Below, one piece after another: positions 63,336 to 64,000 of a stretch of 64,000 nucleotides of DNA. This DNA is from Pacificibacter maritimus (GTDB taxonomy: Bacteria > Pseudomonadota > Alphaproteobacteria > Rhodobacterales > Rhodobacteraceae). Every line of letters starts with the position of its first letter. Position 1 is the stretch's first letter. The position numbers and the translations under genes were made by a program. Under the pieces are notes generated by a model, which did not search any database, was not told the origin of the DNA, and was given only the letters and a program-made list of their open reading frames with translations. The stretch covers positions 62,001 through 126,000 of the forward strand of contig NZ_RKQK01000005.1 of assembly GCF_003814915.1 (NCBI RefSeq). The letters are read 5' to 3'.

Positions 63336-64000
63336 AAAGCGGCCTCAAGCTGGTCCCATTGGTCTGGTGCGGGCAAGCCAAGGCGTAGCCAAGACTTGGA
63401 ATATGGGAAGATGCGCGACCAAACTTTTCCTTTCGCCAGACGTGTTTGCCATGCACTTGCATTGTCGACCTCATACAAGCGGAACAACGTGGTGCCTCCG
63501 ATGCTGGTGGCGCCCTTTGCGGTCATAATGCGATCAAGCCGCGCGGCATCTTTGGACAGTCTTATGCGCGTCATCTGTGCCCAATCTGTATCCTCCAGTG
63601 CGCGTGCACCGATTTCCAAAGCAGGTCCAGAAACAGCCCATGGGCCGAGCATATCGGTTAGGCTAACATCGGGCACCCGTTCTTTTTGCAGTCCTTTGCG
63701 CAGAGTAATTTCTGGGTGCAAAGTGCTATGCCGCGCAATGGCAAACCCTAGGCGCAAACCAGCGAGGCCCCAAAATTTACCAAATGATTTGAGCACCACT
63801 GTACCGTGATCAGCGCTGAGTTCGATGTGGCTGGCCTCAGGGGCGACATCACAAAAACTTTCATCGATCACCGTCAATGCGCGCCCGCCCATCTGGGTGG
63901 CTGGCCAAAGGCGCCCGTCAGGATTGTTGGGATGCACATAGACATGGATCTGTGCGTCTCGGTCATCGCCACCCAGTAATTTGGAATGGGCTCGAAAAGC
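63332..64000 (-). CDS. cobC: Threonine-phosphate decarboxylase / CobC, partial
   Basis: The C-terminal 222 residues of a class I/II PLP-dependent enzyme that continues past the right edge. VHPNNPDGRL is the substrate-cofactor motif, VLKSFGKFWGLAGLRLG carries the PLP Lys, and the closing region is typical. In the aerobic pathway the CobC protein supplies aminopropanol phosphate for CobD, so it belongs with its downstream partner, which overlaps it by 4 bases. The N-terminus and start are not in the window. Confidence 0.9.
   Translation of the reverse strand, partial: AFRAHSKLLGGDDRDAQIHVYVHPNNPDGRLWPATQMGGRALTVIDESFCDVAPEASHIELSADHGTVVLKSFGKFWGLAGLRLGFAIARHSTLHPEITLRKGLQKERVPDVSLTDMLGPWAVSGPALEIGARALEDTDWAQMTRIRLSKDAARLDRIMTAKGATSIGGTTLFRLYEVDNASAWQTRLAKGKVWSRIFPYSKSWLRLGLPAPDQWDQLEAAL

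Overview
The window is a gene-dense stretch of chromosome from an alphaproteobacterium, most likely a marine roseobacter-type member of the Rhodobacteraceae with moderate GC. The evidence is a set of lineage-typical genes (DUF2794, a probable DUF6478 pair, MbfA under an Irr-type iron box, aerobic cobalamin genes cobO/cobN/cobW/cobD/cobC, and mnmD and mnmC as separate genes) and short alphaproteobacterial intergenic spacers. I see no insertion sequence, prophage, CRISPR array, tRNA or rRNA. Almost everything looks like ordinary vertically inherited housekeeping DNA.

Layout. 1-4.5 kb: the 3' end of asd with its terminator, small unknown proteins, a DUF4139 protein and a beta-carbonic anhydrase. 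4.5-8.1 kb: an M17 aminopeptidase overlapping an NlpC/P60 hydrolase, DUF2794, a gap holding a probable non-coding RNA with its own intrinsic terminator, and a cytochrome c'. 8.2-14 kb: the iron exporter mbfA behind an Irr box, a YaiI/HAD pair, zapE, and the divergent accD-folC block. 14-22.7 kb: a CPBP protease, lipoprotein, two linked unknown genes, fadH, a LysR regulator, and an overlapping cinA-type/GNAT/OmpA block. 22.7-36.5 kb: sfsA, map, cobO, split mnmC/mnmD, a DMT exporter, a soluble lytic transglycosylase, dapA, smpB, sseA, an aromatic aminotransferase, a lysozyme-like protein and the glnK-amtB operon.

36.6-50.6 kb: PBP1A converging on mlaA-mlaC across a bidirectional terminator; then a seven-gene rightward run of overlapping or closely spaced genes (type I secretion ATPase and adaptor, RidA, glycerophosphodiesterase, FemAB-like protein, pterin dehydratase, MscS channel) ending in another perfect hairpin; a peroxiredoxin, a ferredoxin reductase, rsmD, a MOSC protein, and a small lipoprotein behind a CtrA-like site. 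51-57.4 kb: a leftward cobalamin block headed by a clear cobalamin riboswitch (cbiM-like permease, cobW, GNAT, then cobN after an opposed 54-residue gene). 57.6-64 kb: smc, an MltB-type transglycosylase, and cobD overlapping cobC, which runs off the right edge.

Functionally the window combines cobalt/B12 synthesis (cobO, cobN, cobW, cbiM, cobD, cobC in three places), cell-wall turnover (NlpC/P60, Slt, lysozyme-like, PBP1A, MltB, dapA), outer-membrane lipid asymmetry (mlaA, mlaC), nitrogen sensing (glnK, amtB) and iron detoxification (mbfA). I did not find a convincing new multi-gene system. The most worthwhile leads are the RNA gene near 7.3 kb, the B12-controlled cobalt block with an unaccompanied CbiM, and the secretion-to-MscS operon.
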